From: Anaeramoeba flamelloides
Lineage: Eukaryota; Metamonada; Anaeramoebidae
Length of the DNA stretch: 64,000 nt
Direction: 5' to 3'
NCBI GenBank assembly: GCA_027625915.1
Contig: JANTQA010000036.1
Location: forward strand, 9,755,001 to 9,819,000
The notes under the pieces were generated by a model. The model was not told where the DNA came from. It searched no databases and saw nothing but the letters and a program-made list of their open reading frames with translations. The translations under genes and the position numbers were made by a program. This document shows, in pieces, positions 44,838 through 55,705 of the stretch (position 1 is the stretch's first letter; the number at the start of each line of letters is the position of its first letter).

Positions 44838-45554
44838 TTAATCATTCTCGTTTGATTTTATTTCTTGTTTTTGTTTTTGGCTAGTTTCTAATTCAAGTTT
44901 TTCTTTTTGATTTTCATTCTCTTTTTCATTTTCTTTTTCTTTTTCTTTTTCTTTTTCTTTTTCATTTTCTTTTTTTTCTTCTTTTTCTTTTTCTTTTTCA
45001 TTTTCCTTTTCTTCTTCTTCATTTCCTTTTAGTAATTTTTTTTCTTTTTCTTCTTCTTGATTTTCTTTTTCTTTCTCTTTTTCATTTTCCATTTCATTTT
45101 TTTTCATTTCCAATGGTTTATTTTTATTGACTGAATTGTCGATATTCGTTGGAACGCTTCTAATTTTTTGTTGTAAATATTGATCGAATTTGATGATTTT
45201 TTGATCAACTTTGCTTTGGGCAATTTGAAAGCAAGGAGTCACCCACACACCACAAGAGCATTGCCTCCCAGACCAATTAAAGGAACCTAGCTTTGTTTTG
45301 CATTTAGGGCAATTGATGATCCCCTTTAACTTTTCAACATCTCCCATCCAAGCATGCTTCTCAAGGAAATAAGAAGAGCAGTTGTTTTGCTTGTAGGACC
45401 TTTTTTTGTTGTTCTTACTATTTTTATTTCCTTTAATCTTTTTTTTTTTCATGAATGGCTTTGATTTCCCTTCTCCATGCGGTACAAGACTTTGGTTGGT
45501 AAAAAGGGCTTGCCTACATTTTCTACAATGATAAGTTGAGCTAATTTTACTCAT
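44838..45554 (-). CDS. Stand-alone YVH1/DUSP12-type zinc-binding domain protein (238 aa)
   Basis: Residues 8-112 match the C-terminal zinc domain of DUSP12/Yvh1: HCRKCRQALF, NNCSSYFLE, INCPKCKTKLGSFNW and CSCGVWVTPCFQI. All expected zinc ligands appear present (C10, C13, H26, C59, C82, C85, C99, C101). The dual-specificity phosphatase domain that normally precedes it is absent, and no upstream exon for it is apparent. In yeast the zinc domain alone supports the role of Yvh1 in 60S ribosome maturation (release of Mrt4), so a phosphatase-free ribosome assembly factor is plausible. RNF180 also carries this domain, but no RING is seen here. A basic insert splits the domain (residues 36-56), and a ~95-residue Lys/Glu/Asn tail follows. 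Start chosen at the first ATG before the first CxxC. Confidence 0.85.
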   Translation of the reverse strand: MSKISSTYHCRKCRQALFTNQSLVPHGEGKSKPFMKKKKIKGNKNSKNNKKRSYKQNNCSSYFLEKHAWMGDVEKLKGIINCPKCKTKLGSFNWSGRQCSCGVWVTPCFQIAQSKVDQKIIKFDQYLQQKIRSVPTNIDNSVNKNKPLEMKKNEMENEKEKEKENQEEEKEKKLLKGNEEEEKENEKEKEKEEKKENEKEKEKEKEKENEKENENQKEKLELETSQKQKQEIKSNEND

Positions 45555-48389
45555 TTCTTTCGAGAACCAAAAAATATATATTTATAAAAAGCAAAAAAAT
45601 GATTCGATGCACTCTGTTCTTGATTTTTAATTACTTAACACCCCCATCGAATTATATACAAGATTTATGATCAATACCATTCCGAATTTTTTTTTAATTT
45701 TATTATGTAATTTTAAAAAAAAATATCTTTCTCAAATTTTATTATTATTCGATCAATGTTTTTGAATTTAGGAGGGTTGTTTTCAAACAAATAATTCCAA
45801 ATTAATTAATCATTTTTTTGATTACTTATGTTGGAAATTTATTGGAAAAAATAATACGGGATTATTATTATCAATTCTGCAATCTTTTTTCTTTTTGGAT
45901 TTTTAGTTGGTACCAAAAATTGAAAAGTGATAAATTCAAATAAATGTTGGAATATTTTGACTTCCTTTTTTATTTCAGCAATTATTATGACCAAGCTTGG
46001 AAGAAAGAAATTAATTGATTTAAAGGCACAAAAACTTTATAAAATTAGATGTGCTTTGTAACACCCATTGTAAAGTACTGTTTTCAAAGGTAGAAGTCGA
46101 GAGATTTATGAAAAATTGAAATTGTTCCAAAAATTTTTATAAATTTATTTGAATATATCAGTATATTGCACAAAAAAGTAAATAAAAAATAAAAATAGAG
46201 CACAAATTTCAATCTGTTTCTAGGGATACTTTCATTACTGTTAATTGTAAAATAAAAAGATCAATATTTTCATTCAACTTTATAAAATTTCACATTTCAA
46301 GAATTAAAATAATTTATCAAAAGTCCCCAAGTTTCAATTGACAGAAATTAATAATTTTTGCTGGTTTTAAGAATTAAAAAATTGAAAAAGTTTTATGATT
46401 TATAAATTACAATTTTGGAATGCTGAATGAAAATTTTGTTCTATTTATTTTGCAACGAAAAGTACTAAATTTAAATGAAGTTAACCGTGGTACCCATTTA
46501 TGTTTCAAATACCCGAGAAAAAATTATGAAATATTTTTGAATATAGATCAAATAAAAATGTTCTTTTCAGTTAAACCTAAAACTCCGGAAATTCTAAAAT
46601 CGGGAAAATCAATTTTCTGATTAATTCTGAATATTACTAAAAATCAAAACCTTATTCCCACTTCACCGACAAAATCTATAAATTATCAAAAATTTATTAA
46701 TCTTTCGAGTGGGAATTATTTTTAAATCTCTAAAACGATCAATTTTAACCCCTTCTGTCAAATGTAGAAATGGAAAAAATCCACAATATTCAAAATTTAA
46801 TCAAAAACTGACAAAAAATTATAATCTTATCTTATCTTGTGATTTTATCTTCTACTAATTATTAATTAATTAGAAAACAATATTTTGAACCATTTTTAAA
46901 AAGTGATATTAAACAAGTTTTCAAAAGACAAAAAACATAACTAGACTTTTCTCTGTTGCTATTTTAAAAAATTAATCTTTTTTTTTATAAAAGAGGGGTC
47001 ATAATTAATTTATTTAACAATTATCTAAATAAGAGTTTTATGTTGATGGGATCTTTCAAAATTTTGGATTTCAATTGGATAAATCAAATCCCAACAAAAT
47101 TTCTTAAATTTCATGAGACTCAGTAAGATCATATTTTTTTGATCAATTGAAAATATTATTAAAACTTTGGAAATATATTCCAATTATAAAAACATTTATA
47201 TTAATTATGAAATAACTACAGTCAGTTCCACTTCTTTGGAACAAACTTTCAACTAAATTTAAGGCACTATGAAAATCTCAATTTAAGGCACAAAAAACTT
47301 TTTTTCAACTTAAGACATAAGAACTCTTTTCTAAAAAAAATAAAATACATCATAAAAAATTCCCAAAAAATATACCTTAATTGGATATTTTTCTGAGCCT
47401 TAAATTTAATTGAAAGTTTTACTTCAAAAGTGGAACTGACTGTATTCTAAATTAATCCATAGTGTTTTTATTTATATATATATACATATATATATATTGA
47501 ATTTCCACTTCTATTCCTAATCACCCCCGATTAACTGAATATCATCAAATTTATTAGAAAAGATTTAAAGCCTTAGACAAGTAAGAAAGCAAAAAACCAT
47601 CCTTTTTTTATTTTTTTTTTCCATCTCCTTTTTCAAAAAACACATGAATAAAAGGTTGACTGAAATGTAAAAATGATTACTATCCCAATCTAGATAAATT
47701 CTTGGTTCAAAACTATAACTTGAAGATATTCCAAAACAGTTAATTGAAAAAAAAAAATGATAATTAAAAGTAGGGTTATTTTTTGGGTTTAAACTGGGAT
47801 CCAGGCTTTAGAATAATATTGATGTCCTAATACATTTAATTTTTTGAATTGTCTTTAATAAAAATTTTAATTATAATAAAAAGTCAAAATAGTAAAAAGA
47901 TAAAATAGTTAAGCTTTTTTTTTTAATATTGAAAAAAAAAAAATTTATTTTCTTTCTTACATTCTTTTAAATATTAAATATTTTTGCTTTAATTTTTTAA
48001 ATCAGAAATTTTATTAAAATAATAATAATTCAAAATTCACCTCATAGGTTTATTAATAAAAACATTCAAATAAATTTATTACTTTTATAAAAAAAAATAA
48101 ATAAAAAAACGATATTTCTGAATAATATTACATTTTTTTAGATAAAATTTCAATAAATATTAAACCAATAGAAAAATTAAAATTATCTCTTTAGGGAAAA
48201 ATTAAAATTATAAGATGGACAATTTTCAAAAACTTCAATTTAAACAAGAAAAAATAATTGAAAAAAAAAAAAAAATATTTAAAATAATTTCATTTATACC
48301 ATTGGAATTAAATCTTTAAAAAAATTATAAATAGATAAAGTAACCAACCCGAATTTTTACAAATAAAAATAGAAACTATCTTGTAAATA
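45555..48389. other. Intergenic with inverted-repeat debris and a MITE
   Basis: It holds an inverted-repeat element at about 45918-46165 (GATAAATTCAAATAAATG and its inverse), worn relatives of the 8212-9035 arms (46590-46690, 47100-47200), the MITE at 47219-47442 and a (TA)n tract at 47474-47500. The 66-codon frame at 46420 is debris. Nothing recognised from 47.5 to 48.4 kb. Confidence 0.4.
47219..47442. mobile_element. CAGTCAGTTCCACTT MITE (224 bp)
   Basis: Left end CAGTCAGTTCCACTTC, right end AAAAGTGGAACTGACTG, with TA on both sides. Subterminal TTTAAGGCACTATGAAAATC and GAGCCTTAAATTTAATTG also pair. Related to 28580-28748 and 7952-8145, non-autonomous. Confidence 0.8.
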
Positions 48390-48761
48390 CATAAGTGTAA
48401 ATATGGAATGTTGTAAAAAATAGATTTTTTCCAATTTTTGGGATAAATAAAGAGTTCCATGTATTTATGCAAATTTTGGTAATAATAAACGAAACATCAG
48501 TTTTGATTTTTAAGCTTGAATGTATTTTCAATTTAAAATCGTTTGGTGAACACTAAAATTTTGTTTGAAAAATGATTTTTTTTTAAAATTGAAAGATCGG
48601 CGTTCACCAAACGATTTTTTGATTAAAATTATAATTCATCTATTAGGATAATCATAAATTATATTTACTATTACAAAATTTGGATAAATTTGGGGAACTC
48701 TTTATTTATCCCAAAAATTGGAAAAACTCTATTTTTTACAACATTCACATTTACTCTTGTG
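48390..48761. mobile_element. TA-flanked foldback MITE with ~100 bp ends
   Basis: Left end CATAAGTGTAAATATGGAAT, then GTTGTAAAAAATAG, TTTTTCCAATTTTTGGGAT and AAATAAAGAGTTCC. The same order appears inverted from 48761 leftward. TA flanks both ends. An inner pair, AAAATCGTTTGGTGAACACT and GCGTTCACCAAACGATTTT, lies around 48537-48618, so the element is palindromic nearly throughout. 372 bp, non-coding. Confidence 0.75.
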
Positions 48762-48875
48762 TATTATTTAAAGATAATAAAAAAATCTTCATAACCAAGA
48801 ATTTTTATTTTTTTGAGTTTTTTTATGAGTAAAAATTTGAAAAAAATCTTTGTAAAATTTGAATTTTTTTTTTTT

Positions 48876-48960
48876 TTTATTGGTTGAAGAGAGTGATCAA
48901 AGGTCCTCTTACAGCTCTGATTACTAATGGTAAATTAGTAATTTAGATGATAAAGAAAAA
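48876..48960 (-). mobile_element. LINE 3' end, very short copy
   Basis: On the minus strand: AATCAGAGCTGTAAGAGGAC, then CACTCTCTTCAACCAATAAA and A's. This matches the untranslated end of the LINE at 33060-33120 (AATCAGGGCTGTAAGAGGAA ... CTTCAAAATAAA). Only about 80 bp remain, consistent with extreme 5' truncation. Confidence 0.6.
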
Positions 48961-49272
48961 AAAATATTTTGGAATCGAGCAGGTTCCAATTTTTTATTAG
49001 TTGAAAAAACAAAAAGAATAATTAAAAAGAAAAAAAAAAGAAAAGAAAAAAAAAAAAAAAAAAAAAAGCAAGTTAGAAAACAAAAAAAAGGGTTTTTCAA
49101 AGACAGTTGATAAAAAATCAAAAAAAAAAAACCAACTGTCCATTTTTATCAAGAACACTCATTAAAACAGACACGATCCTTTTATTTAAAATTTTGTCGT
49201 TTAATTATTTCTAAGAAATCGTGAATGCTTCGTTGAGAGGTAGTTGTTTAGTAGCTGCCATTTTTTTTCTTT

Positions 49273-49430
49273 TTGATCCAATCTTTTTTGATCGTTCCAG
49301 TTTTTGTTTTTATCTTTTCTTTTTATTTTCAAGTTACTCATACCGACTAGTTTCTGTCCTTCAAGTATTAGTAGGTAACCACTTGATTTTTCTCCTTAGT
49401 AACTCTTCTTCCCATTAAAAAGGAAATTCA
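49273..49430 (+). repeat. GTAACCACTTGAT repeat, copy 2
   Basis: Carries TTTTATTTTCAAGTTACTCA, GTAGGTAACCACTTGATTTT and AGTAACTCTTCTTCCCATTA, as in the copies at 27541 and 62214. The preceding 70 bases (CGTGAATGCTTCGTTGAGAG onward) are unusually rich in G+C for the region and may belong to it. Confidence 0.6.
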
Positions 49431-49699
49431 AATAGGGAAAAAATAGAAAAAAATAAAATTTGAATTTTTTAATAGAATTAATCCAGATCTTGAAAAATAA
49501 TTTTTGTTATATGGTTGCTTATTCAATACTATTGTTTATTTGATGTAGAGATTTTAACAAGCTGAAAATTAAAAAATAGTAAAAATTAAAAAAAAAATCA
49601 ATTATTAATCTGACATGAACTATTGGCCAAATTATTTAAATTTAAAAAACATATTTGTTGAAAAAATTTCCAAATTTAACAATGAAAAAAAAATAGTAA

Positions 49700-50090
49700 T
49701 TTTTAGAGAACCGGTATCGACAAGTGGCAACACAACCTAGTGTACAATCTGAAGGCCGGGGTTCTATTCCCTTAACCATTATTTCTTATTGTTTACCATT
49801 TTCTCAAATAGCCACCACGGTGTAATTTTAATTAAAAATCGGGCTTATGCTTCTTAGAACCACTAATTCTTTGAGGAAATCGTTTGACCGAATTGAATCT
49901 TTTTAACTATTATAAAACTGAACGGAATTGGAACAAAATCCCTCTCAATTTATGGAGCGGATCCAATTTTTGGGAGAAATGACCAGCTCTCACTTGGTTC
50001 AACAATATCTCTAATTCAAATTAGGGATTCGGGCAAACAGGTGGACTTTTACTACCCACTCTTTAATGGAAAAAAAAAAAAAAAAAATAG
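49700..50090 (+). mobile_element. tRNA-derived SINE, copy 2
   Basis: The head contains a box A-like ATCGACAAGTGGCAAC and a box B-like GGGGTTCTATTCCC about 35 bases apart, resembling a serine/leucine tRNA. A ~300 bp body follows, homologous to 35795-36172 (ATTGGAACAAAATCCCTCTC, TTTATGGAGCGGATCC), and it ends in a run of about 18 A. Head, body and A-tail are the standard layout of a tRNA-derived SINE transcribed by RNA polymerase III. It has no coding capacity. Confidence 0.72.
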
Positions 50091-50589
50091 TACTTTTTTT
50101 ATATTTAATTTTTATTTTTTATATTTTTTAATTATTTATAATCAAATATATATATATATCATTGAATGGTAATCAATTGATGAAACAAATTTTCTATGTA
50201 ATGTCAAAATATCTTTGTTAATGAATAAATTAGTTATTCAAGTATTTTAGAAAATTTTGGGGTACAAAGGGCCCCAAATAAATGTCCAGTAAAGTATGAT
50301 ATATTTAATCATTAAAACTAAGAATTTTTTGATTTTACACAAAATTGTTTTTAAAATAATAATTTTTTGGAAAAATAATAAAATCACATGAATCAAGAAA
50401 AATTTTTTTTTTTAATGTTATAAATTTTTTTTTAAAAGTTATTTTTTTATTGTAGGTAACCTAGACAATTTTTAATAATAAATTTTTCTTTCTTAGATAT
50501 TTTTTTCTAAATTATATATTATAATTCTTTAAGTAAGTTGAAATTAAAAAATATTATTTCAAAGGCAATTAGAGTATTTACACTCTAAG

Positions 50590-50594
50590 GGATA

Positions 50595-50657
<63 letters not shown>

Positions 50658-50667
50658 ATATATATAG
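50590..50667. repeat. (TA)n microsatellite
   Basis: About 75 bases of nearly pure TA with one TATC interruption. Shorter (TA)n runs lie at 413-432, 34488-34508, 36010-36052, 47474-47500 and 50817-50834. Tyr/Ile frames across this tract are artefacts. Confidence 0.9.
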
Positions 50668-50833
50668 AAGAATATATTAAATTCAAAAAAATAAACACAG
50701 TTAAAGCAGATGAAAGAATAACAATAAATAATAAAATAAAAAAACATTGTTTTACTTGATTTTTCTTTTTTCTATTCAATTTTTTGTTTAGTCTTTTGAA
50801 ACGAAAAATCAAGTGATATATATATATATATAT

Positions 50834-51363
50834 ACTATATTCCAAAAATTTGGACACAATTTAAACAGTTGAAAGAAAAAAATATAACACTTTAAATTTA
50901 ATTTATAAAGAATTTTAATTCAACAAAATATTTCATTTTTTGTCGTTTTTATTTTGTTGCCATTTCCTTTTTTGCAGTTCCGTAATCTTTTCCCTTAGAT
51001 CTGGAATTTTTTTTTTCGATGGTTGATTAAAGGTTCCTTTGAGTTTGTAAAATAGAAAAATCAAATACAATTGGTTGATGGTATCTTATCATTTGATCAA
51101 TCAACAATTGTTGGTGAAATTTCAACAAATTTATCAATTCCTTTTTTGTTCCGCTCGTTTCGTTATTTTGGGCACACCAATTTTTATTTTTGAGTTTTAT
51201 ATTTTTTTTTTTTTATTTGGATGAAAATGATTACTAATAAAAATATTAATACTATGTTACTTAAGAATGAATTTATATTAGGTATGGAAAAATATAATAA
51301 AATGAGTTTTTTTTTGTCTATTTTGGATTTTGGGTGTGTCCAAATTTTTGGAATGGGGTTTAT
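50834..51363 (-). mobile_element. Tc1/mariner-type DNA transposon remnant
   Basis: The ends ATTCCAAAAATTTGGACACA (50838) and its inverse TGTGTCCAAATTTTTGGAAT (51335) form terminal inverted repeats of the kind found in Tc1 elements. Between them, the minus strand has a less AT-rich stretch whose frame reads IPDLREKITELQKRKWQQN, with several stops upstream (RNERNKKGIDKFVE). It may be a broken part of a transposase or accessory protein. About 530 bp remain, so it is a relic or deletion derivative. TA-rich flanks obscure any target duplication. Confidence 0.6.
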
Positions 51364-52281
51364 ATTAAGTTTCTAAGTCTGGTTTACATAAAATATCTAT
51401 TTCTAAGAATAATCGCAAAAAAAAAAGAATAATCTATAAATTCACTTTTAAAAATTATCATTTGGAAAAAAAAAAAAGGTAAAAGAGTAAAAAACACAAC
51501 CCGTTTTTCATTGGTTAAAATAATAGATCTTAATAATTAATTAAAAATCAAGAATAAGAAGAAACCAATTAACTTCAAATTACAATCCATTGTATTATTT
51601 TCAATCAAACCAAAACATAACAATTATAATTTCTAATCGAAATTGTTGGTGTAGTTTTAGAGATCGCAAAAAATATTCATTTTTTTCATCAATTTTTTAA
51701 TAATTGGATCAATCATAGAAAAACCCCAACCTAAAGATAGTATTAAAAAAACTGTTATTGGGGTTAATCCTTCTTTTTATCTTCAAGAATTCATTTATTC
51801 TTTTGTTCTTTGATCTTACTTTTAATTTACAGGTTCTAGAAAAATCCTGATTAAAAATTATATTGAACTTTTTTACCAAGTGATTTTTTTTAATAAATGG
51901 TTTTATTATTGTTTACAAAGATTGTAGAACATTTCACATTTACTGAAATTTCTGGAAACAATAAAACACAATGGTAAAAAAACTAAAGCCACTACAATTT
52001 TCAATGCCTCTTTTAAAAATAATCTTAACAAACATTGAATTTTTTTGTTGTAATCTCTCGATTATGAATTGACTGATTAACCATTTGATTTATTTTGGTA
52101 CACAAATCAAAATTTAAGGTCTAAACCGATAATTTCAAACTTTAAATCTTTAGATACAAAAGTTAAGTTGAATATTTTAATCGTTTCAAGATTATTTTGT
52201 CCAAAATACTCAAAAAAAAATAATCATTTTTTCATAATTTGTACTTTTGTTTGTTCTTTTATCTAATTTTCTCGTTTTCTT
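51364..52281. other. 5' flank of the DRAM-like gene
   Basis: It holds the repeat at 51485-51890. The last 60 bases before the ATG at 52282 are pyrimidine-rich (GTTTGTTCTTTTATC, TCTCGTTTTCTT), probably leader sequence. No gene seen. Confidence 0.4.
51485..51890 (+). repeat. Copy of the 1638-2051 element
   Basis: Shares AAGAAGAAACCAATTAACTT, TTATTTTCAATCAA, GGATCAATCA, AGTATTAAAAAAACTGTTAT and TACAGGTTCTA with 1638-2051 in the same orientation. The terminal arms are more worn. Confidence 0.55.
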
Positions 52282-53106
52282 ATGACTTCAAAAAAAGAAC
52301 AAACAAAACCGCCAACAAGCAGTGACTCCTTAATAATTGGGTTTGGTATGAACGGTTTAACGTGGTTCCAATTAATTTTGACAACAAGCTGCATCTCGAT
52401 TTGCCATGTCTTAAACCAAATCTATCGAAGAAACGATCTCACGATCCCTTTCATTTCCTTATTGTTTAACCACCCCGTCGAGCATTTGGTTTCCTCGACA
52501 CTGTTGACAACAACTGCATTTATTAACATCTTCACTGCGTTTATCAATTACATGCAAATGTCAAAAAGGTTCCCAAAGTCTGACAAGCTATTGCTAATGA
52601 TCTTAGTATTTAGGTTTCTATCCGGCAGCACCTTAATCGTGTCTGTTAATGTCCCTTTACAAACAGACTGGAACAGTATTTCGTCTGTTGGGATCTTTTC
52701 CTTGGATGAATTTAACCATAAGATCACCATTTTCTCTCGGTTGCATTTGTTGGGGCTCAATTCGTTTTTTTTAAGCTGCGCAGCTTTTCAATTCCTCTCC
52801 CAAATTTTTATTTACACACAGGAGATCTACAAGATAAAGGGTCTCAAAGAAAAATGTATACTTCGTTTTATTTATACAATAATTAATATTGTTTCCTTGG
52901 CTAATTTAAAATTGGTCGGTGCTTTGCTTGTGAACGGGAGACCACAGAACGTGGAATTTTTTTTGAATTTGGCTGCTCTTTTCCAACATTTTAGTGTAAT
53001 ATCTATTTTTCTTTTTTTGGGCACTTCTCTGAATTTTGATAATACAGTTGCGATCAAGATCTATGATATAAAGAAAAATGAGGTTAAAAAGGCCAAGATG
53101 GATTAG
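52282..53106 (+). CDS. DRAM/Frag1/Sfk1-like six-helix membrane protein (274 aa)
   Basis: A single-exon frame with six hydrophobic segments at about residues 28-48, 66-90, 103-124, 155-180, 193-218 and 226-250, and a short basic C-terminal tail. The stretch after helix 1 (LTIPFISLLFNHPVE) resembles the P-[YF]-IS...P.E motif of DRAM proteins. HLLGLNSFFLSCAAFQFLSQ in helix 4 resembles the conserved H.GA.......Y segment, and LFQHFSVISIFLFLGT fits the last helix. Family members sit in lysosome, Golgi or plasma membranes; animal DRAM promotes autophagy and yeast Sfk1 acts in lipid homeostasis. The specific role here is unknown. Base composition is clearly milder than the flanks. The family call is by remembered motif, so moderate. 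Confidence 0.68.
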   Translation: MTSKKEQTKPPTSSDSLIIGFGMNGLTWFQLILTTSCISICHVLNQIYRRNDLTIPFISLLFNHPVEHLVSSTLLTTTAFINIFTAFINYMQMSKRFPKSDKLLLMILVFRFLSGSTLIVSVNVPLQTDWNSISSVGIFSLDEFNHKITIFSRLHLLGLNSFFLSCAAFQFLSQIFIYTQEIYKIKGLKEKCILRFIYTIINIVSLANLKLVGALLVNGRPQNVEFFLNLAALFQHFSVISIFLFLGTSLNFDNTVAIKIYDIKKNEVKKAKMD

Positions 53107-54905
53107 CTATCCTTTTTCTTTTTCTTACTCTTACTCTTATTCTTTTGCTTTTTCTTTTTCTCTTTTTTTTTTTTTTTTTTGTTATGTTATGAGAAGAGAA
53201 ATTATATAATTTTCCGATTTATTCCGAATTATTTAAATTTAATTTTTGGTATATCAGTTTCATGAGTATACCAAAGAAACATTTTTAATTTTTAGAATAA
53301 TTTCAAGTTTAAGAGTTTTTTTTTTATTAATAATTGTTTTGTAAAATAAAATATCTCTCTGTTTTAAATTTTATCCTTTTTAACAATTTTTGTATTTTAG
53401 TACATGTAAATTATTTACTTTTGAGTATATTTCTTGGGTTTATATTAAATATCGAGAAAACACTCCAAAATAAATCATTTAAGAACTTGTCAAGAAAATA
53501 AAATGAAATAATAAACAAATGACTAATAGATTTATAAATTGTTATCATGTTACCATATTTATTTATAAAAAATTTATAAAGTAAGTACATTCATTATTTT
53601 ATTATTTAGTCATGGTGAATATTAAGTAATAGTTGAGAAATTAACCCTTTCTTCACAAAATGGGAGAAGTCTTGGAAAAAAAGTTACTTTAAAAGTATCC
53701 TTTATTTTAGTGTGATAAAAAAAATTTTGAAAATGGAAAAAAAAACTTGGTAATTTAGTTGATTTATAATAACTAATATTAATATCAAACAACCTTGTAG
53801 GTAATGTAAGTTCGATTTTTAAAAAACAAAAATGAAAAGTGTTTTCATTTTTCTATAAAAGCGCCTAATATTGTTACTCAATTTTCAATTTATTTTTATT
53901 AGAATATATAATTTTGAAGATCTAACTGTTTTCAGTTTTTAAATATTCTCACTTTTTGAGATCTCAAATGATTTTTTTTTCATTTTTTACATTTTAAACT
54001 GTGTCTTTTTCTCTGAAGAAATTCTAACATCATTAACTCTTTGAAATAAAAAGATTTTCAAAATAATCGCAAATATTATTTTGATTAAATTGATTGTGTA
54101 CAAAATTAAAACATTGTTTTTTTTTAAATTCAAGAAATTTGAAGTATTTGTTATTATAAAAAAAGAAAATAAAATATTTTTTTGGATAAATTTTTTTTTA
54201 TCAAATTGGATTCTTTTCACTTTATTTTTTTTTTGATTTTTGGTCAATTTAAACCCTAAAAAAAAGTTTTTTTTTGTTTTTTCGATAATTGGAGATAATT
54301 GAATTTTTTTTTCATTGAAAGTATTTTTATTAAAAATCCTGAGATTATTTATTTTTTTTTGGTTTATTCAAATATTGATTTATTATTAATCACAAAACTT
54401 TATAAGTTTGTTTCAAATAAATGTTTAGTTAATAAAAATAAAAAAAAAAATTCTTATTGCATAGTTGATCTCAATTGTGATTAGATCTGTTTTTTTGTTT
54501 TTTTTTGGTTGAAATGTAATAAAATTTCAGTTTCTTTCAAATTAGATGATCTATGCAAAGAAATTTATTGTGCTATCCATTTTATTATATTAGTATATAC
54601 AAATAATTTTCCTTTAACAATTGAAATCAAAGTTTATTGAATTTTTATATATTATTGAAAATCTTTTGATAAAATTTTTCTCCTCGCTGTGAATTCAGGA
54701 TGTGGATTTTTTTAATTGAGTCATACAAATGATATTATTACTTTATTATATTTTAATAATTTTTCTTGTTCTCCTTTTGTATTTTAATAAATTTTCTTTA
54801 ATTAAACCTTTCCACACAATCGTTTTTTGGCTTATTCTTAAAAATAATAAAATATTTCATTTTTACTATTCCATTTTGAATGAAATATAGTTAATATAAC
54901 CTCTC
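53107..54905. other. Intergenic; pyrimidine tract, then featureless
   Basis: From 53110 to 53180 the plus strand is nearly all T and C (CTTTTTCTTTTTCTTACTCT and similar), starting right at the stop codon, as after the homeodomain gene. The rest is A/T-rich with Phe/Lys-type chance frames (53987-54247, 54299-54484) that I do not call. Confidence 0.4.
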
Positions 54906-55705
54906 AATGCACATTTTATAATTTTGATCGAAAATAGTTCTGAAAAGTAAGATAATTTATTCTTTTCTAAGGTATAGCGATCAAAATTGTACGCCCATAA
55001 AGACTATAATCCATGTCTCAAAATAAACTCTTTTACAGACAAAGGGTGTCACATTTATGGGATACTTAGAACATATTCTATATGTTTTGTTCATTATTCT
55101 TCTCAAACTAAATTTTCAATTTTTAGATCAAAATCATTTTATCTCATTAGTTTTTTAATTTGTTTTTTGATTTCATTTTTACTTTTTTTTTTTGTGTTCT
55201 TTCTTTTTTTTTTTTTTCTAAAGCTAATTTGAAAAAAAAAATTTTTGAAACTCAAATATACATTAAGATAAGTGGTGCTTTGTATACACTTTTAAAATTC
55301 CTAAATTTACAATACAAAAATCTTATTCATAACAATTTTAATTTGTGAAAGAAATTGAGAAATTTTGAACGAGAGGTTCCAATGAAAAGTGCCCACAAAT
55401 TTTTCTAACATTTTTGTTTTTTTAGAAAATTATGATTTGTTCAGGTATTTCTTTTATGATTATAGACTCTAATCCAAAGTTTATTATTTCTGGTATTTCT
55501 TAACAATTAAAGTTTGGTTTATTTTTCAAAAAAATTGAATTTATTATTTTTGGCTGGGGAACTTTGAGTGAAATAGAGTTTATAGTCCGATCACATAAAT
55601 GTACATTTTATCTTTTTGATCGAAAAAAGGTCTGAAAAGAGAGATAATTTTCCCTTTTCTAAAGTATAGCGAAAAAAATTGTATGTAACAAAGACGATAA
55701 TCCGA
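54906..55705 (+). repeat. Repeat unit bounded by ~105 bp direct repeats
   Basis: 54906-55012 and 55601-55705 are direct repeats (ACATTTTAT, TTTTGATCGAAAA, TCTGAAAAG, CTTTTCTAA, GTATAGCGA, AAAGAC). The ~590 bp between them include 55090-55590, which matches 33400-33960. No coding content. This could be a tandem duplication or a very small relic with terminal direct repeats; no primer-binding site or capsid-type coding is seen, so I do not assign a class. Confidence 0.5.

Noticed and set aside
50559-50857. Tyr-Ile repeat frames
   Set aside because: They are translations of the (TA)n microsatellite.
54906-55705. Calling a full LTR-type element
   Set aside because: Only short direct repeats are seen, with no primer site, polypurine tract or coding remains; a tandem duplication explains it equally well.
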